A DNA stretch of 23,037 nucleotides from Comamonas sp. Its GTDB lineage: Bacteria > Pseudomonadota > Gammaproteobacteria > Burkholderiales > Burkholderiaceae_C. The notes under the pieces are model-generated. The model did not search any database. It was given only the letters and a program-made list of their open reading frames with translations, and had not been told where the DNA came from. Position 1 is the stretch's first letter. Each line of letters starts with the position of its first letter. The translations under genes were made by a program, and so were the position numbers. Of this stretch, positions 15,616-23,037 are shown piece after piece. The stretch is from NCBI GenBank assembly GCA_019236485.1, contig JAFAIY010000555.1, positions 1 to 23,037 on the forward strand. The letters run 5' to 3'.

Positions 15616-15635
15616 ACCTAGGACAATCCCTAGGT
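15616..15635. promoter_or_regulatory. ACCTAGG-N6-CCTAGGT palindromic operator candidate
   Basis: Perfect 7-bp arms (15616-15622, 15629-15635) flank acaatc. Each CCTAGG is itself palindromic, so the site reads as both a direct and an inverted repeat with 12-bp spacing. TCTAAA at 15653-15658 is a weak -10; its start (about 15665) would put this palindrome near -40, where an activator overlaps the -35. The regulator is unknown. Confidence 0.5.
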
Positions 15636-15681
15636 CGGCGAGTCTTGTGTCTTCTAAAGGACTGGCTCTCCACGCCACCGC

Positions 15682-15714
15682 AAAAAGCCTGCTGCCTGCC
15701 TGCAGGCTTTTTTT
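15682..15714 (+). terminator. Intrinsic-terminator hairpin inside the mqo leader (possible attenuator or small-RNA end)
   Basis: AAAAAGCCTGC (15682-15692) and GCAGGCTTTTT (15702-15712) are perfectly complementary over 11 bp with a 9-nt loop, followed by Ts to 15713. Only 22 bp separate it from the mqo ATG, leaving no room for another promoter. It is also T-tailed on the minus strand. Confidence 0.7.
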
Positions 15715-15736
15715 GTCGTCAAGTCTAGAAAAAGTC

Positions 15737-17431
15737 ATGAAAAAGTCGATCAAAGCAGGACTCGGAGCCGTCGCGGCCCTGGTCCTGGGCGCGCTATTGT
15801 TTTTATTTTGGCCGCTGTTCCCCCGCTCCGTCCCCAAGGCCGAGAACGAACAGCCCGTCGATGTGGTGATGGTCGGTGCCGGCGTGATGAGCACCACGCT
15901 GGCCACCTATCTGCAGGAGCTGCAGCCCGACTGGAAGATCGAGGTCTTCGAGCGCCTGGACGGCGTGGCCCTGGAGAGCTCCAACGGCTGGAACAACGCC
16001 GGCACGGGCCACTCGGGCTTTGCCGAACTCAACTACACGCCCCAGCTGCCCGACGGCAGCGTGGAGACCAAGCGTGCCGTGGGCATTGCCGAGCAGTTCG
16101 AAGTCACACGCCAGTTCTGGGCTCACCAGGTGGGCCGTGGCTATCTGCAGTCGCCCGAGACCTTTGTGAACCCCACGCCCCATATGAGCTTCGTCTGGGG
16201 TGACGACAACATCGCCTTCCTGAAGAAGCGCCAGCAGGCCCTGATCCAGAACCCCCTGTTCTACGGCATGGAATATTCCGAAGACCAGGCACAGATCAAG
16301 AAGTGGGCTCCGCTGATGATCGAAGGCCGCGACCCGAGCCAGAAGATCGCTGCCACCTACATGCCCCTGGGCACCGACGTGAACCACGGCGCCTGGACCG
16401 AGCAGCTGATGGCCTCGCTCAAGAAGAGCCCCAACTTCCAGCTGCACCTGCAAAGCGAAGTCACGGCCCTGCGCCAGAACGCCGACAAGACCTGGAACGT
16501 GACCGTGGCCGATCTGGCCCACGGCCGCCAGGAGAAGACGATCAAGACCAAGTTCGTGTTCGTGGGTGCCGGCGGTGCTGCACTCAGCCTGCTGCAGGCC
16601 TCGGGCATCCCTGAAGCCAAGAACTACGCGGGCTTCCCCGTGGGCGGCCAGTTCCTGGCCATCGAGAGCCCCGAGCTGACGGCCCGCCATAACGTCAAGG
16701 CCTATGGCATCGCCTCCACCGGTTCGCCCCCCATGTCCGTGCCCCATCTGGACGCGCGCAACATCGACGGCAAGCCCGTGCTGCTGTTTGGCCCGTTCGC
16801 CCTGGCCACGACCAAGTTCCTCAAGCATGGCTCCTGGTGGGATCTGTTCTCCTCGGTCAACCACGACAACCTGATGGCCATGCTGCGCGTCGGCATCCAC
16901 AACCTGGACCTGGTCCAGTACCTGCTGCAGCAGGCCGAGCTGACCGACGAAGACCGCCAGGCCGTGCTGGCCCAGTACTTTCCCGAAGCCAAGCGCGAGG
17001 ACTGGAAGCTGATTACCGCCGGCCAGCGTGTGCAGGTCATCAAGCGCGACCCTGAAAAAGGCGCGGTGCTGCAGTTCGGCACCGAGATCGTGGGCTCCGA
17101 GGACGGCAGCATCGCTGCGCTGCTGGGCGCTTCGCCCGGTGCCTCGACCGCTCCCCACATCATGCTGAACCTGCTCAAGAAGTCCTTCCCCGAGCAGATG
17201 GCCAGCGCCGAGTGGAAGGCCCATATCCAGCAGATCGTGCCCTCGTACGGCCGCAAGATCAATGAAGATGCTGCCTATACCAACGAGATCCGCCGCATGA
17301 CCAGCTCCGCCCTGAAGCTGCCCTATGTGGATGTGCCGGCTGACCTGGGCAAAAAGCCCGAAGCCGCACCCGCCGCTGCCGCTGCACCGCAGAACACCAA
17401 GCAGCTGAACAAGGAAATGCAGGCGCTCTAA
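15737..17431 (+). CDS. mqo: Malate:quinone oxidoreductase
   Basis: This 564-residue FAD enzyme oxidises malate to oxaloacetate and passes electrons to quinone, bypassing NAD-linked malate dehydrogenase. An N-terminal membrane anchor (about residues 9-26, [16 protein letters not shown]) is followed by the FAD-binding strand [19 protein letters not shown]. The family segments [25 protein letters not shown] (given here as family blocks) and [11 protein letters not shown], and near the end [16 protein letters not shown], are present. It ends in an Ala/Pro-rich linker and [10 protein letters not shown] chose the ATG at 15737 because MKKSIKAG gives a normal anchor start, although the frame is open upstream to a GTG at 15647. 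The Shine-Dalgarno sequence is weak (agaaaaag). It probably sits under oxygen control, judging from the upstream box. Confidence 0.93.
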   Translation: MKKSIKAGLGAVAALVLGALLFLFWPLFPRSVPKAENEQPVDVVMVGAGVMSTTLATYLQELQPDWKIEVFERLDGVALESSNGWNNAGTGHSGFAELNYTPQLPDGSVETKRAVGIAEQFEVTRQFWAHQVGRGYLQSPETFVNPTPHMSFVWGDDNIAFLKKRQQALIQNPLFYGMEYSEDQAQIKKWAPLMIEGRDPSQKIAATYMPLGTDVNHGAWTEQLMASLKKSPNFQLHLQSEVTALRQNADKTWNVTVADLAHGRQEKTIKTKFVFVGAGGAALSLLQASGIPEAKNYAGFPVGGQFLAIESPELTARHNVKAYGIASTGSPPMSVPHLDARNIDGKPVLLFGPFALATTKFLKHGSWWDLFSSVNHDNLMAMLRVGIHNLDLVQYLLQQAELTDEDRQAVLAQYFPEAKREDWKLITAGQRVQVIKRDPEKGAVLQFGTEIVGSEDGSIAALLGASPGASTAPHIMLNLLKKSFPEQMASAEWKAHIQQIVPSYGRKINEDAAYTNEIRRMTSSALKLPYVDVPADLGKKPEAAPAAAAAPQNTKQLNKEMQAL

Positions 17432-17448
17432 GCCCTGCTCCTCCAGCC

Positions 17449-17483
17449 AAGCCCCCGCCGGCCCGCGCCGCGCGGGGCTTTTT
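17449..17483 (+). terminator. Rho-independent terminator of mqo
   Basis: AAGCCCC (17449-17455) pairs with GGGGCTT (17474-17480) around a very GC-rich loop that can itself pair, followed by a TTTTT run. It lies between mqo and the MATE gene. Confidence 0.75.
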
Positions 17484-17509
17484 CTTGGTGCCTCTTGCCG
17501 CCATCTTTC

Positions 17510-18925
17510 ATGCCACGCCCCCTGACCCATGGGCCCATAGGCCGAGCCCTGCTGCATTTTTCCCTGCCCCTGTGGGGCGGCTATGCGCTGCAGTCGCTCA
17601 ACACCTCGGTCAACGCCTTCTGGATCGGGCGCCACCTGGGCGAGGCCGCGCTGTCCGCGGCCGTGCATGCCAACAATCTGCTGTTCGTGCTGATCGCCCT
17701 GGTCTTCGGCATCAGCCAGGCCACCAATCTGCTCGTGGCCCAGGCCGTGGGGGCGGGCCGCCGGGCTTTGGCGCGCCGCATCACGGGCACCAGCGCCAGC
17801 CTGTTTCTGGGCGCCGCGCTGCTGATGGCGGCTCTGGGCTGGCCGCTGGCCGCCCCCCTGCTGCGCGCCATGGGCGCCGCACCCGAGACCGCGGCCCTGG
17901 CCGTGGACTATCTGCGCGTGCTGTTTCTGGCGCTGCCGCCCATGCTGCTGCTGATCTTTGTGGCCGCCGTGCTGCGCGGCACGGGCGACAGCCGCACGCC
18001 TTTCCTGGCCCTGCTGGCCGTGGCCCTGGGCGATGCGGCACTCAACCCCCTGTTCATCTTCGGCGCCGGACCCCTGCCCGGCTGGGGCATGGCGGGCTCG
18101 GCCCTGGCGACCCTGGTGGCCAACGGCCTGGGCCTGCTCGGCCTGCTGGCCTGGCTGCGCCGGCGGCGCATGCCGCTGTGGCCGGGCTGGCGCCAGCGCC
18201 GCCATCTGTGGCCCGCGCCCTGGCTGCTGCGCTGCCTGCTCACCAAGGGCCTGCCCATGGGCTTGCAGATGCTGGTGGTCTCGCTCGCCCTGGTGCTGAT
18301 GCTGACCCTGGTCAACGCCCATGGCACCCAGGCTGCGGCCGCCTATAGCGCGGCCCTGCAGCTGTGGACCTATGTGCAGATGCCGGCGATTGCCGTGGCC
18401 TCGGCCTGCTCCACCATCGCCGCCCAGAACGTGGGCGCCGGCCACTGGCCCCGCGTGGCCCGCACGGCCCGCGCCGGAGTGCTCTGCCACCTGCTGCTGA
18501 CCGGCTGCTGCGTGGTCCTGGTGCTGGTTTTCGAGCGCCCGGTGCTGGCCCTGTTCCTACCCGAAGCCAGTGCGGCCCTGGAGCCCGCGCTCCACCTCAA
18601 CCGCATCGTGCTGGGCTCGTTCCTGCTGTTGGGTGTCAGCGGCGTGCTCGCGGGCGTGGTGCGCTCCACGGGCGCCGTGCTGGTGCCGCTGGCCATCCTG
18701 GCCCTGGCCCTGTGGGGCGTGCGCCTGCCCCTGGCCTGGGGACTGCAGCCGCTATGGGGGCTGGACGCGCTGTGGTGGAGCTTTCCGCTCAGCGCCCTGG
18801 TGTCCATGCTGCTGTCCCTGGCCTATTACCGCTGGGGCTCCTGGCGCCAGGCCAGACTGCTGGACGTGACCCCGCCCAGGCGGGACGACGGCGCCCATCA
18901 GCCATCGGCAACAGGCTCGCCATGA
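17510..18925 (+). CDS. MATE family efflux transporter
   Basis: The 471-residue membrane protein has about 12 hydrophobic helices in two homologous halves. The first half starts PIGRALLHFSLPLWGGYALQ and contains the family pattern of repeated inner-helix motifs, with LRGTGDSRTPFLALL in the first half. The second half repeats the fold, with GLPMGLQMLVVSLALV at about residue 245 and GVVRSTGAVLVPL near residue 380. These proteins expel cationic drugs or metabolites using a sodium or proton gradient; the substrate is not predictable. The start is the ATG at 17510; a TTG five codons upstream is less likely. No obvious promoter lies in the 26 bp after the mqo terminator, so it may rely on readthrough. 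The C-terminal tail is hydrophilic. Confidence 0.88.
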   Translation: MPRPLTHGPIGRALLHFSLPLWGGYALQSLNTSVNAFWIGRHLGEAALSAAVHANNLLFVLIALVFGISQATNLLVAQAVGAGRRALARRITGTSASLFLGAALLMAALGWPLAAPLLRAMGAAPETAALAVDYLRVLFLALPPMLLLIFVAAVLRGTGDSRTPFLALLAVALGDAALNPLFIFGAGPLPGWGMAGSALATLVANGLGLLGLLAWLRRRRMPLWPGWRQRRHLWPAPWLLRCLLTKGLPMGLQMLVVSLALVLMLTLVNAHGTQAAAAYSAALQLWTYVQMPAIAVASACSTIAAQNVGAGHWPRVARTARAGVLCHLLLTGCCVVLVLVFERPVLALFLPEASAALEPALHLNRIVLGSFLLLGVSGVLAGVVRSTGAVLVPLAILALALWGVRLPLAWGLQPLWGLDALWWSFPLSALVSMLLSLAYYRWGSWRQARLLDVTPPRRDDGAHQPSATGSP

Positions 18926-18927
18926 GC

Positions 18928-18954
18928 AAAAAACCGCCTCCGGGGCGGTTTTTT
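18928..18954. terminator. Bidirectional terminator shared by the MATE gene and gabD
   Basis: AAAAAACCGCC (18928-18938) and GGCGGTTTTTT (18944-18954) form an 11-bp stem with a 5-nt loop. T-runs follow on both strands, so it can end the MATE transcript (+) and the gab operon (-). Confidence 0.9.
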
Positions 18955-18976
18955 CATGCGCAATGCAGCGGGCCGC

Positions 18977-20455
18977 TCACCGCAGCACATCCCCCAGGCA
19001 CAGATACTTGATTTCCAGATATTCATCGAGGCCGTGGCGCGAGCCTTCGCGCCCCAGACCCGACTGCTTGACACCGCCGAAAGGCACATGCTCGGTGGCG
19101 ATGACGCCGGCGTTGACGCCTACCATGCCGTATTCCAGCGCCTCGCCGACACGGAAGATGCGCCCCATGTCGCGACTGTAGAAGTAGCTGGCCAGGCCAA
19201 ATTCGGTGGCATTGGCCGCGGCTATGGCCTCCTGCTCGGTGGCGAAGCGGAAGATGGGCGCCAGCGGGCCGAAGGTCTCCTCGCGCGCCACCAGCATGTC
19301 GGCACTGGCATCGGCAATCACCGTGGGCGCGAAGAACTGCCCGTGCAGCCGCTGGCCGCCGACCACGATGCGGCCGCCCCTGGCCACGGCGTCGTCGATA
19401 TGGCGCTGCACCTTGTCCAGCGCCGCAGGCTCTATCAGCGGCCCCTGGGTCACGTCCGCCTCGAAGCCGTTGCCCACCTTCAGCGCCTGGACGCGGGCCG
19501 CGAACAGCGCCACGAAGCGCTCGTAGACAGCGTCCTGAACATAGATGCGGTTGGAACAGACGCAGGTCTGGCCCGCATTGCGGTACTTGCTGGCGATCGC
19601 CCCCTCGACGGCCGAATCGAGATCGGCATCGTCAAACACGATGAAGGGTGCGTTGCCGCCCAGCTCCAGCGCCAGCTTCTTGACCGTGGGTGCGCACCGG
19701 GCCATGAGCAGACGCCCGACCTCGGTGCTGCCCGTGAAGCTCAGATGGCGCACCACCTCGCTTTCACACAGCTGCCGGCCCACGGCGATGCTGCCGGCCG
19801 CATCGCTGGTGAGCACATTGAGCACGCCCGGCGGAAAGCCCGCGCGTGCCGCAAGCTCGGTGACGGCCAGCGCGGTCAGCGGTGTCAGCTCGGCGGGCTT
19901 GATGACCACGGTGCAGCCGGCTGCCAGGGCCGGCGCCACCTTGCGGGTGATCATGGCCAGCGGAAAGTTCCAGGGCGTGATGGCCGCGCAGACGCCTATG
20001 GGCTGGCGGATCACCAGCAGACGCCGGTTGTTGTCGAACTGCGGCAGGGTCTCGCCGTTGCCGCGCTTGGCCTCCTCGGCAAACCATTCGACGAAGCTGG
20101 CGCCATAGGCCACCTCGCCTTTGGCTTCGACAAAAGGCTTGCCCTGCTCGGCGGTCATGATGCGCGCGATGTCGTCCTGATGCTGGAGCAGCAGCTGGAA
20201 CCAGCGCATCAGCACGGCGTGGCGCTCCTTGCCGGTCAGGCTGCGCCAGGCCGGCCAGGCGGCGCCCGCCGCCGCTATGGCCCGGCGGGCCTCGGCCGCG
20301 CCCAGGCAGGCGACGTCGGCCAGATGCCCGCCCGTGGCGGGGTCGTGTACGGGAAAGCGGCTGTCGCCGCCGACCCAGGCGCCGTCGATGAAGGCTTCGG
20401 TACGCAGCAGGCCGGGGTCGCGAAGCGCGGCCAGCGGATTGGGATTCTGTGTCAT
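18977..20455 (-). CDS. gabD: NAD(P)-dependent succinate-semialdehyde dehydrogenase
   Basis: This 492-residue aldehyde dehydrogenase oxidises succinic semialdehyde, the GabT product, to succinate. Family markers are TPWNFPLAMITRK (160-172), the cofactor Lys in VIKPAELTP (Lys186), SFTGSTEVG (239-247), the general base Glu264 in LALELGGNAPF and the nucleophile Cys298 in GQTCVCSNR. A second Cys (300) beside it is the same CVC arrangement seen in GabD-type enzymes. I start at ATG 20455 because the upstream open frame is Cys/Pro-rich and lies in the intergenic gap. It is the last gene of the gab operon, 43 bp after gabP. Related dehydrogenases for glutarate semialdehyde are hard to exclude, but the context supports GabD. 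Confidence 0.9.
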   Translation of the reverse strand: MTQNPNPLAALRDPGLLRTEAFIDGAWVGGDSRFPVHDPATGGHLADVACLGAAEARRAIAAAGAAWPAWRSLTGKERHAVLMRWFQLLLQHQDDIARIMTAEQGKPFVEAKGEVAYGASFVEWFAEEAKRGNGETLPQFDNNRRLLVIRQPIGVCAAITPWNFPLAMITRKVAPALAAGCTVVIKPAELTPLTALAVTELAARAGFPPGVLNVLTSDAAGSIAVGRQLCESEVVRHLSFTGSTEVGRLLMARCAPTVKKLALELGGNAPFIVFDDADLDSAVEGAIASKYRNAGQTCVCSNRIYVQDAVYERFVALFAARVQALKVGNGFEADVTQGPLIEPAALDKVQRHIDDAVARGGRIVVGGQRLHGQFFAPTVIADASADMLVAREETFGPLAPIFRFATEQEAIAAANATEFGLASYFYSRDMGRIFRVGEALEYGMVGVNAGVIATEHVPFGGVKQSGLGREGSRHGLDEYLEIKYLCLGDVLR

Positions 20456-20498
20456 GGGTGCGGGAATGAAGGCGAAACAGTGAGGCAGTCCGCGGCCA

Positions 20499-21938
20499 TC
20501 AGGCCTGCGGCACGGGCAGGGGCATGAGGGCGGACTTCTCGCGGCGCATGGCGCGCAGATGCACGCAGATGCCCGCAAACACGATGACCAGCGCCGCCAG
20601 GCCCGTGGACAGCACCAGCGGTCGGTACTGGTCCACGAACAGCATCACCACCAGCGAGACGACGATGAACACGATCACCAGATAGGTAAGCCAGGGAAAC
20701 AGCCACATCTTCAGCCGGATCTCGCGGCCCTCGCTTTCAAGCTTGCGGCGCATCCCGAGCTGCGAGCAGGCGATCACCAGATAGACCAGCATGGCGATCA
20801 TGCCGGTGCTGTTCATCAGCAGATCCAGGATGTCTCTGGGGCGCAGCGACTCGAAAAAGTTCAGCGCGGCCACGCCGACGGCCATCACGCAGGACAGCAG
20901 CACCGCATAGACCGGCGTGCCGTTGGCGTTCGTGCGCTGCAGAACGGCCGGTGCATCGCCGCGGCGCGACAGCGAATACAGCATGCGCGAGCAGGTGTAG
21001 TGCGCCGAGATAAAGCAGCTGCTCACCGAGGTCAGCACCACAAAACTCATCAGCCACTTGGCGCCGGGCACACCCAGCAGCTCCAGCGTGCGGCGGTAGG
21101 AGCCGTAGCCGGACTGGCCCAGCTGCGGGTCGTTCCAGGGCACCAGGCAGACGATCAGAAAGATGGAGCCGATATAGAACAGGCAGATGCGCCAGACCAC
21201 GGAGTTGGTGGCGCGCACGATCTGCTCGGCCGGATTCTGGGCCTCGGAGGCCGCGATGGTGACGATCTCCGCGCCCAGGAAAGCGAACATCACGCCCAGC
21301 AAAGCCACGGCCAGCGAGCCCACGCCGTTGGGCATGAAGCCGCCATGAGCCGTGAGCGCGGCCAGGCCCCGCGACTCGCCCAGCGGCCAGAGCCTGAGCA
21401 CGGCCAGCGTGCCCAGCGCGATGAAGGCCGTGATGGCGATCACCTTGATTAGCGCGAACCAGAACTCGAACTCGCCGTAATTGCGCACCTGCAGAAAGTT
21501 CACCACGATCAGCAGGCCGGTCATGATGGCCGTGAACTGGTTGACGCCTATGGCCGGGAACCAGTCGTGCAGGATGAGGCCGGCCACATAGGCCTCCCAA
21601 GCCATCAGCAGCGTCCAGAACCACCAGTACAGCCAGCCTATGGTGAAGCCGGCCCAGCGGCCTATGGCTTTTTCGGCATAGGTGGAGAACGAGCCCGTGT
21701 CCGGGCAGGAGGTGGCCATCTCCCCCAGCATGCGCATGATGAGGATCACGAGAATGCCGCCGGCCAGATAGGCCAGCACCGAGGCCGGACCGGCCTGGGC
21801 GATGACGCTGCCCGAGCCCACGAACAGGGCCGCGCCTATGACGCCGGCAATGGACATCATCGTCAGATGGCGGGTCTTGAGCGCGCTGCTCAGGGCATTG
21901 CCGCCGTCGGGCGGGCGTGAGCTGGTAGGGGTCTGCAT
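20499..21938 (-). CDS. gabP: GABA permease (APC/AAT family amino-acid permease)
   Basis: The 479-residue transporter has about 12 transmembrane helices and imports 4-aminobutyrate. After a short Pro/Ser-rich start comes LKTRHLTMMSIAGVIGAALFVGSG, whose G-x-x-G unwound helix binds substrate in this family. The conserved TSCPDTGSFSTYAEKAIGRWAGFTIGWLYWW region and FAFLGAEIVTIAASEAQNP are AAT-family hallmarks. I prefer Met6 (21938), because GGAG and AAGG precede it; the upstream ATG at 21953 overlaps that ribosome-binding site. Its place between gabT and gabD makes GABA the best substrate guess. Related permeases for other amino acids cannot be excluded by sequence alone. Confidence 0.85.
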   Translation of the reverse strand: MQTPTSSRPPDGGNALSSALKTRHLTMMSIAGVIGAALFVGSGSVIAQAGPASVLAYLAGGILVILIMRMLGEMATSCPDTGSFSTYAEKAIGRWAGFTIGWLYWWFWTLLMAWEAYVAGLILHDWFPAIGVNQFTAIMTGLLIVVNFLQVRNYGEFEFWFALIKVIAITAFIALGTLAVLRLWPLGESRGLAALTAHGGFMPNGVGSLAVALLGVMFAFLGAEIVTIAASEAQNPAEQIVRATNSVVWRICLFYIGSIFLIVCLVPWNDPQLGQSGYGSYRRTLELLGVPGAKWLMSFVVLTSVSSCFISAHYTCSRMLYSLSRRGDAPAVLQRTNANGTPVYAVLLSCVMAVGVAALNFFESLRPRDILDLLMNSTGMIAMLVYLVIACSQLGMRRKLESEGREIRLKMWLFPWLTYLVIVFIVVSLVVMLFVDQYRPLVLSTGLAALVIVFAGICVHLRAMRREKSALMPLPVPQA

Positions 21939-21968
21939 AAGCCTTGTCTCCATAGTTTTCTTGCCGGC

Positions 21969-21988
21969 CCGGGCAAGGCAATGCCCGG
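21969..21988. repeat. CCGGGCA-N6-TGCCCGG hairpin between gabT and gabP
   Basis: Perfect 7-bp arms (21969-21975, 21982-21988) lie in the 109-bp gap between gabT and gabP, about 30 bp before gabP. It could act as a processing or decay barrier that sets different levels of the two proteins. No T-run follows. Confidence 0.4.
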
Positions 21989-22047
21989 ACCCAGGCCCGG
22001 CACCCGTCTGCGGGGCGCCTAGTCCTGCAAAGTGAGCCGGGGCCGGC

Positions 22048-23037
22048 TCAGGCCAGAGCCGCCGCCACGCTGTCCGCCAGCAGGCCCAGGCCCTCGTCGA
22101 GCACGGAGGCCGTCACGGTCAGCGGCACCAGAATGCGGATCACATTGCCGTAGCTGCCGCAGGACAGCAGGATCAGCCCGCGCGCGGCGGCCTCGGCCAC
22201 GATGCGCCTGGCGGCTTCGGCATCGGGGCGGCTCACGTCGCCGCCCTGGCCCAGCTCGAAGGCCACCATGGCGCCGGGGCCGCGCACATCGACGATGGCC
22301 GGGTGGCGTGCGGCGATGTCGCGCAGGCCGGTGCGCAGGCGCTCGCCTATCATGCTGGCGCGCTTGAGCAGTTGCTCCTGCTCGAACACGCGCAGCACGG
22401 CCAGGGCCGCGGCGACGGCCACGGGGTTGCCCGCATAGGTGCCGCCGAGCCCGCCCGGAGCCGGCGCATCCATGATGTCGGCACGGCCGGTGACGGCGGC
22501 CAGCGGATAGCCGCCGGCCAGGGACTTGGCCGTGGTGATCAGATCAGGGGCCACGGGCCATTGCTCGCTCGCATACCAGGTGCCGGTGCGGCCGGCGCCG
22601 GTCTGCACCTCGTCGGCGATCAACAAAATGCCATGGGCATCGGCGATGGCCTTGAGGCCCGCGACGAACTCCGGCGGCGCCGGATAGAAGCCGCCCTCGC
22701 CCTGCACCGGCTCCAGGATGAAGGCCGCGGTGCGCTCGGGCTCGATGTCGTGCTTGAACAGCGCGCGCACCGAGTCCAGTGCCTCCTCGACGCTGACGCC
22801 GTGCAGCGCATTCGGATAGCGTGCGTGGTAGATCTCGCCCGGGAAGGGGCCGAAGCCCAGCTTGTAGGGCGCGACCTTGCCGGTCAGCCCCATGGTGAGA
22901 TTGGTGCGGCCATGGAAGCTGCCGCCGAAGGCGATGATGCCGGGGCGGCGCGTATGGGCGCGGGCAATCTTGACGGCGTTCTCGACGGCTTCGGCGCCCG
23001 TGCTCAGCAGCAGGGTCTTCTTGGCCGCGGCGCCCGG
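22048..23037 (-). CDS. gabT: 4-aminobutyrate aminotransferase, C-terminal part (cut by window edge)
   Basis: The frame is open to the last base of the window. The visible 329 residues lack about the first 95-100 of a normal 425-residue enzyme. It is a class III PLP aminotransferase that moves the GABA amino group to 2-oxoglutarate, giving succinic semialdehyde and glutamate. Visible markers are LSTGAEAVENAVKIAR, GGSFHGRTNLTMGLTGK, EPVQGEGGFYPAP, the PLP-ring Asp in IADEVQTGAGRTG and the Schiff-base Lys in TTAKSLAGGYPL (codon 22525-22527). The C-terminal GLILLSCGSYGNVIRILVPL also matches GabT. It is the first visible gene of the gab operon; the promoter and any GabR-type regulator lie beyond the window. 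Confidence 0.93.
   Translation of the reverse strand, partial: PGAAAKKTLLLSTGAEAVENAVKIARAHTRRPGIIAFGGSFHGRTNLTMGLTGKVAPYKLGFGPFPGEIYHARYPNALHGVSVEEALDSVRALFKHDIEPERTAAFILEPVQGEGGFYPAPPEFVAGLKAIADAHGILLIADEVQTGAGRTGTWYASEQWPVAPDLITTAKSLAGGYPLAAVTGRADIMDAPAPGGLGGTYAGNPVAVAAALAVLRVFEQEQLLKRASMIGERLRTGLRDIAARHPAIVDVRGPGAMVAFELGQGGDVSRPDAEAARRIVAEAAARGLILLSCGSYGNVIRILVPLTVTASVLDEGLGLLADSVAAALA

Noticed and set aside
15647..15736. In-frame GTG extension of mqo through the leader hairpin
   Set aside because: It has no ribosome-binding site, and MKKSIKAG is a normal membrane-anchor start. I keep it only as an outside possibility.
15803..18490. 895-codon open frame on the minus strand across mqo and the MATE gene
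   Set aside because: It is antisense to two clear genes, has Gly/His/Gln-rich composition typical of high-GC shadows, and no recognisable domain.
18956..20527. 523-codon open frame on the plus strand opposite gabD
   Set aside because: It mirrors gabD over its whole length and shows no family pattern.
1..23037. CRISPR arrays, tRNA or rRNA genes, insertion sequences, prophage or att sites
   Set aside because: I saw no regularly spaced repeats, no cloverleaf-like segments, no transposase or integrase motifs, and no abrupt change of base composition.

Overview
This is a high-GC (about 64% by eye) chromosomal window from a Burkholderiales bacterium. Protein sequences and gene order point to the family Comamonadaceae, most likely Comamonas or a close relative. 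The clues are an orphan Bug-type solute receptor, a divergent hda / purM-perM block, murJ divergent from rpsT, and a membrane-anchored Mqo. Genus placement is an inference. I see no tRNA, rRNA, CRISPR array, insertion sequence, integrase or phage gene, so this looks like core and housekeeping chromosome.

Layout. Positions 1-1117 (+) hold the 3' end of a Gln/Arg/Glu-rich protein and a six-cysteine exported protein with a DUF4124-like start. A YeeZ-like atypical SDR (-) lies at 1124-2089, divergent from a 2Fe-2S/FAD/NAD reductase (+, 2161-3207). An orphan Bug-family receptor with a good sigma-70 promoter (+) follows at 3328-4296, then a GT39/ArnT-like glycosyltransferase (-) at 4382-5941. A tightly coupled minus-strand operon runs hda - HAD phosphatase - pcnB - folK (9862 down to 6344, two overlapping junctions) and ends at a strong terminator at 6242-6272. 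Divergent from it are purM and an AI-2E/PerM-family permease (+, 10210-12360). SirB1-like and murJ genes (-) follow, then rpsT (+), mqo (+) and a MATE transporter (+). The right end is a GABA catabolic operon on the minus strand, gabT (cut by the window edge) - gabP - gabD. It shares a bidirectional terminator with the MATE gene.

How genes work together. GabP imports GABA, GabT transaminates it to succinic semialdehyde, and GabD oxidises that to succinate. Mqo feeds electrons from malate into the quinone pool in the same central pathway. PurM and FolK supply purine and folate synthesis. Hda, PcnB and RpsT serve replication control, RNA turnover and translation. MurJ flips lipid II.

The most interesting stretch is the 230 bp before mqo (15507-15736). 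It holds an exact FNR/Anr box (TTGAT-N4-ATCAA), a separate ACCTAGG-N6-CCTAGGT palindrome, a cluster of the normally rare CTAG tetranucleotide, and a perfect intrinsic-terminator hairpin only 22 bp before the mqo start codon. This could be an oxygen-regulated, attenuated mqo leader, or a small oxygen-responsive RNA gene read through into mqo. A second genome-scale signal is unusual: the Ile-Gly dipeptide is written ATA-GGC in many genes, although ATA is otherwise rare here.
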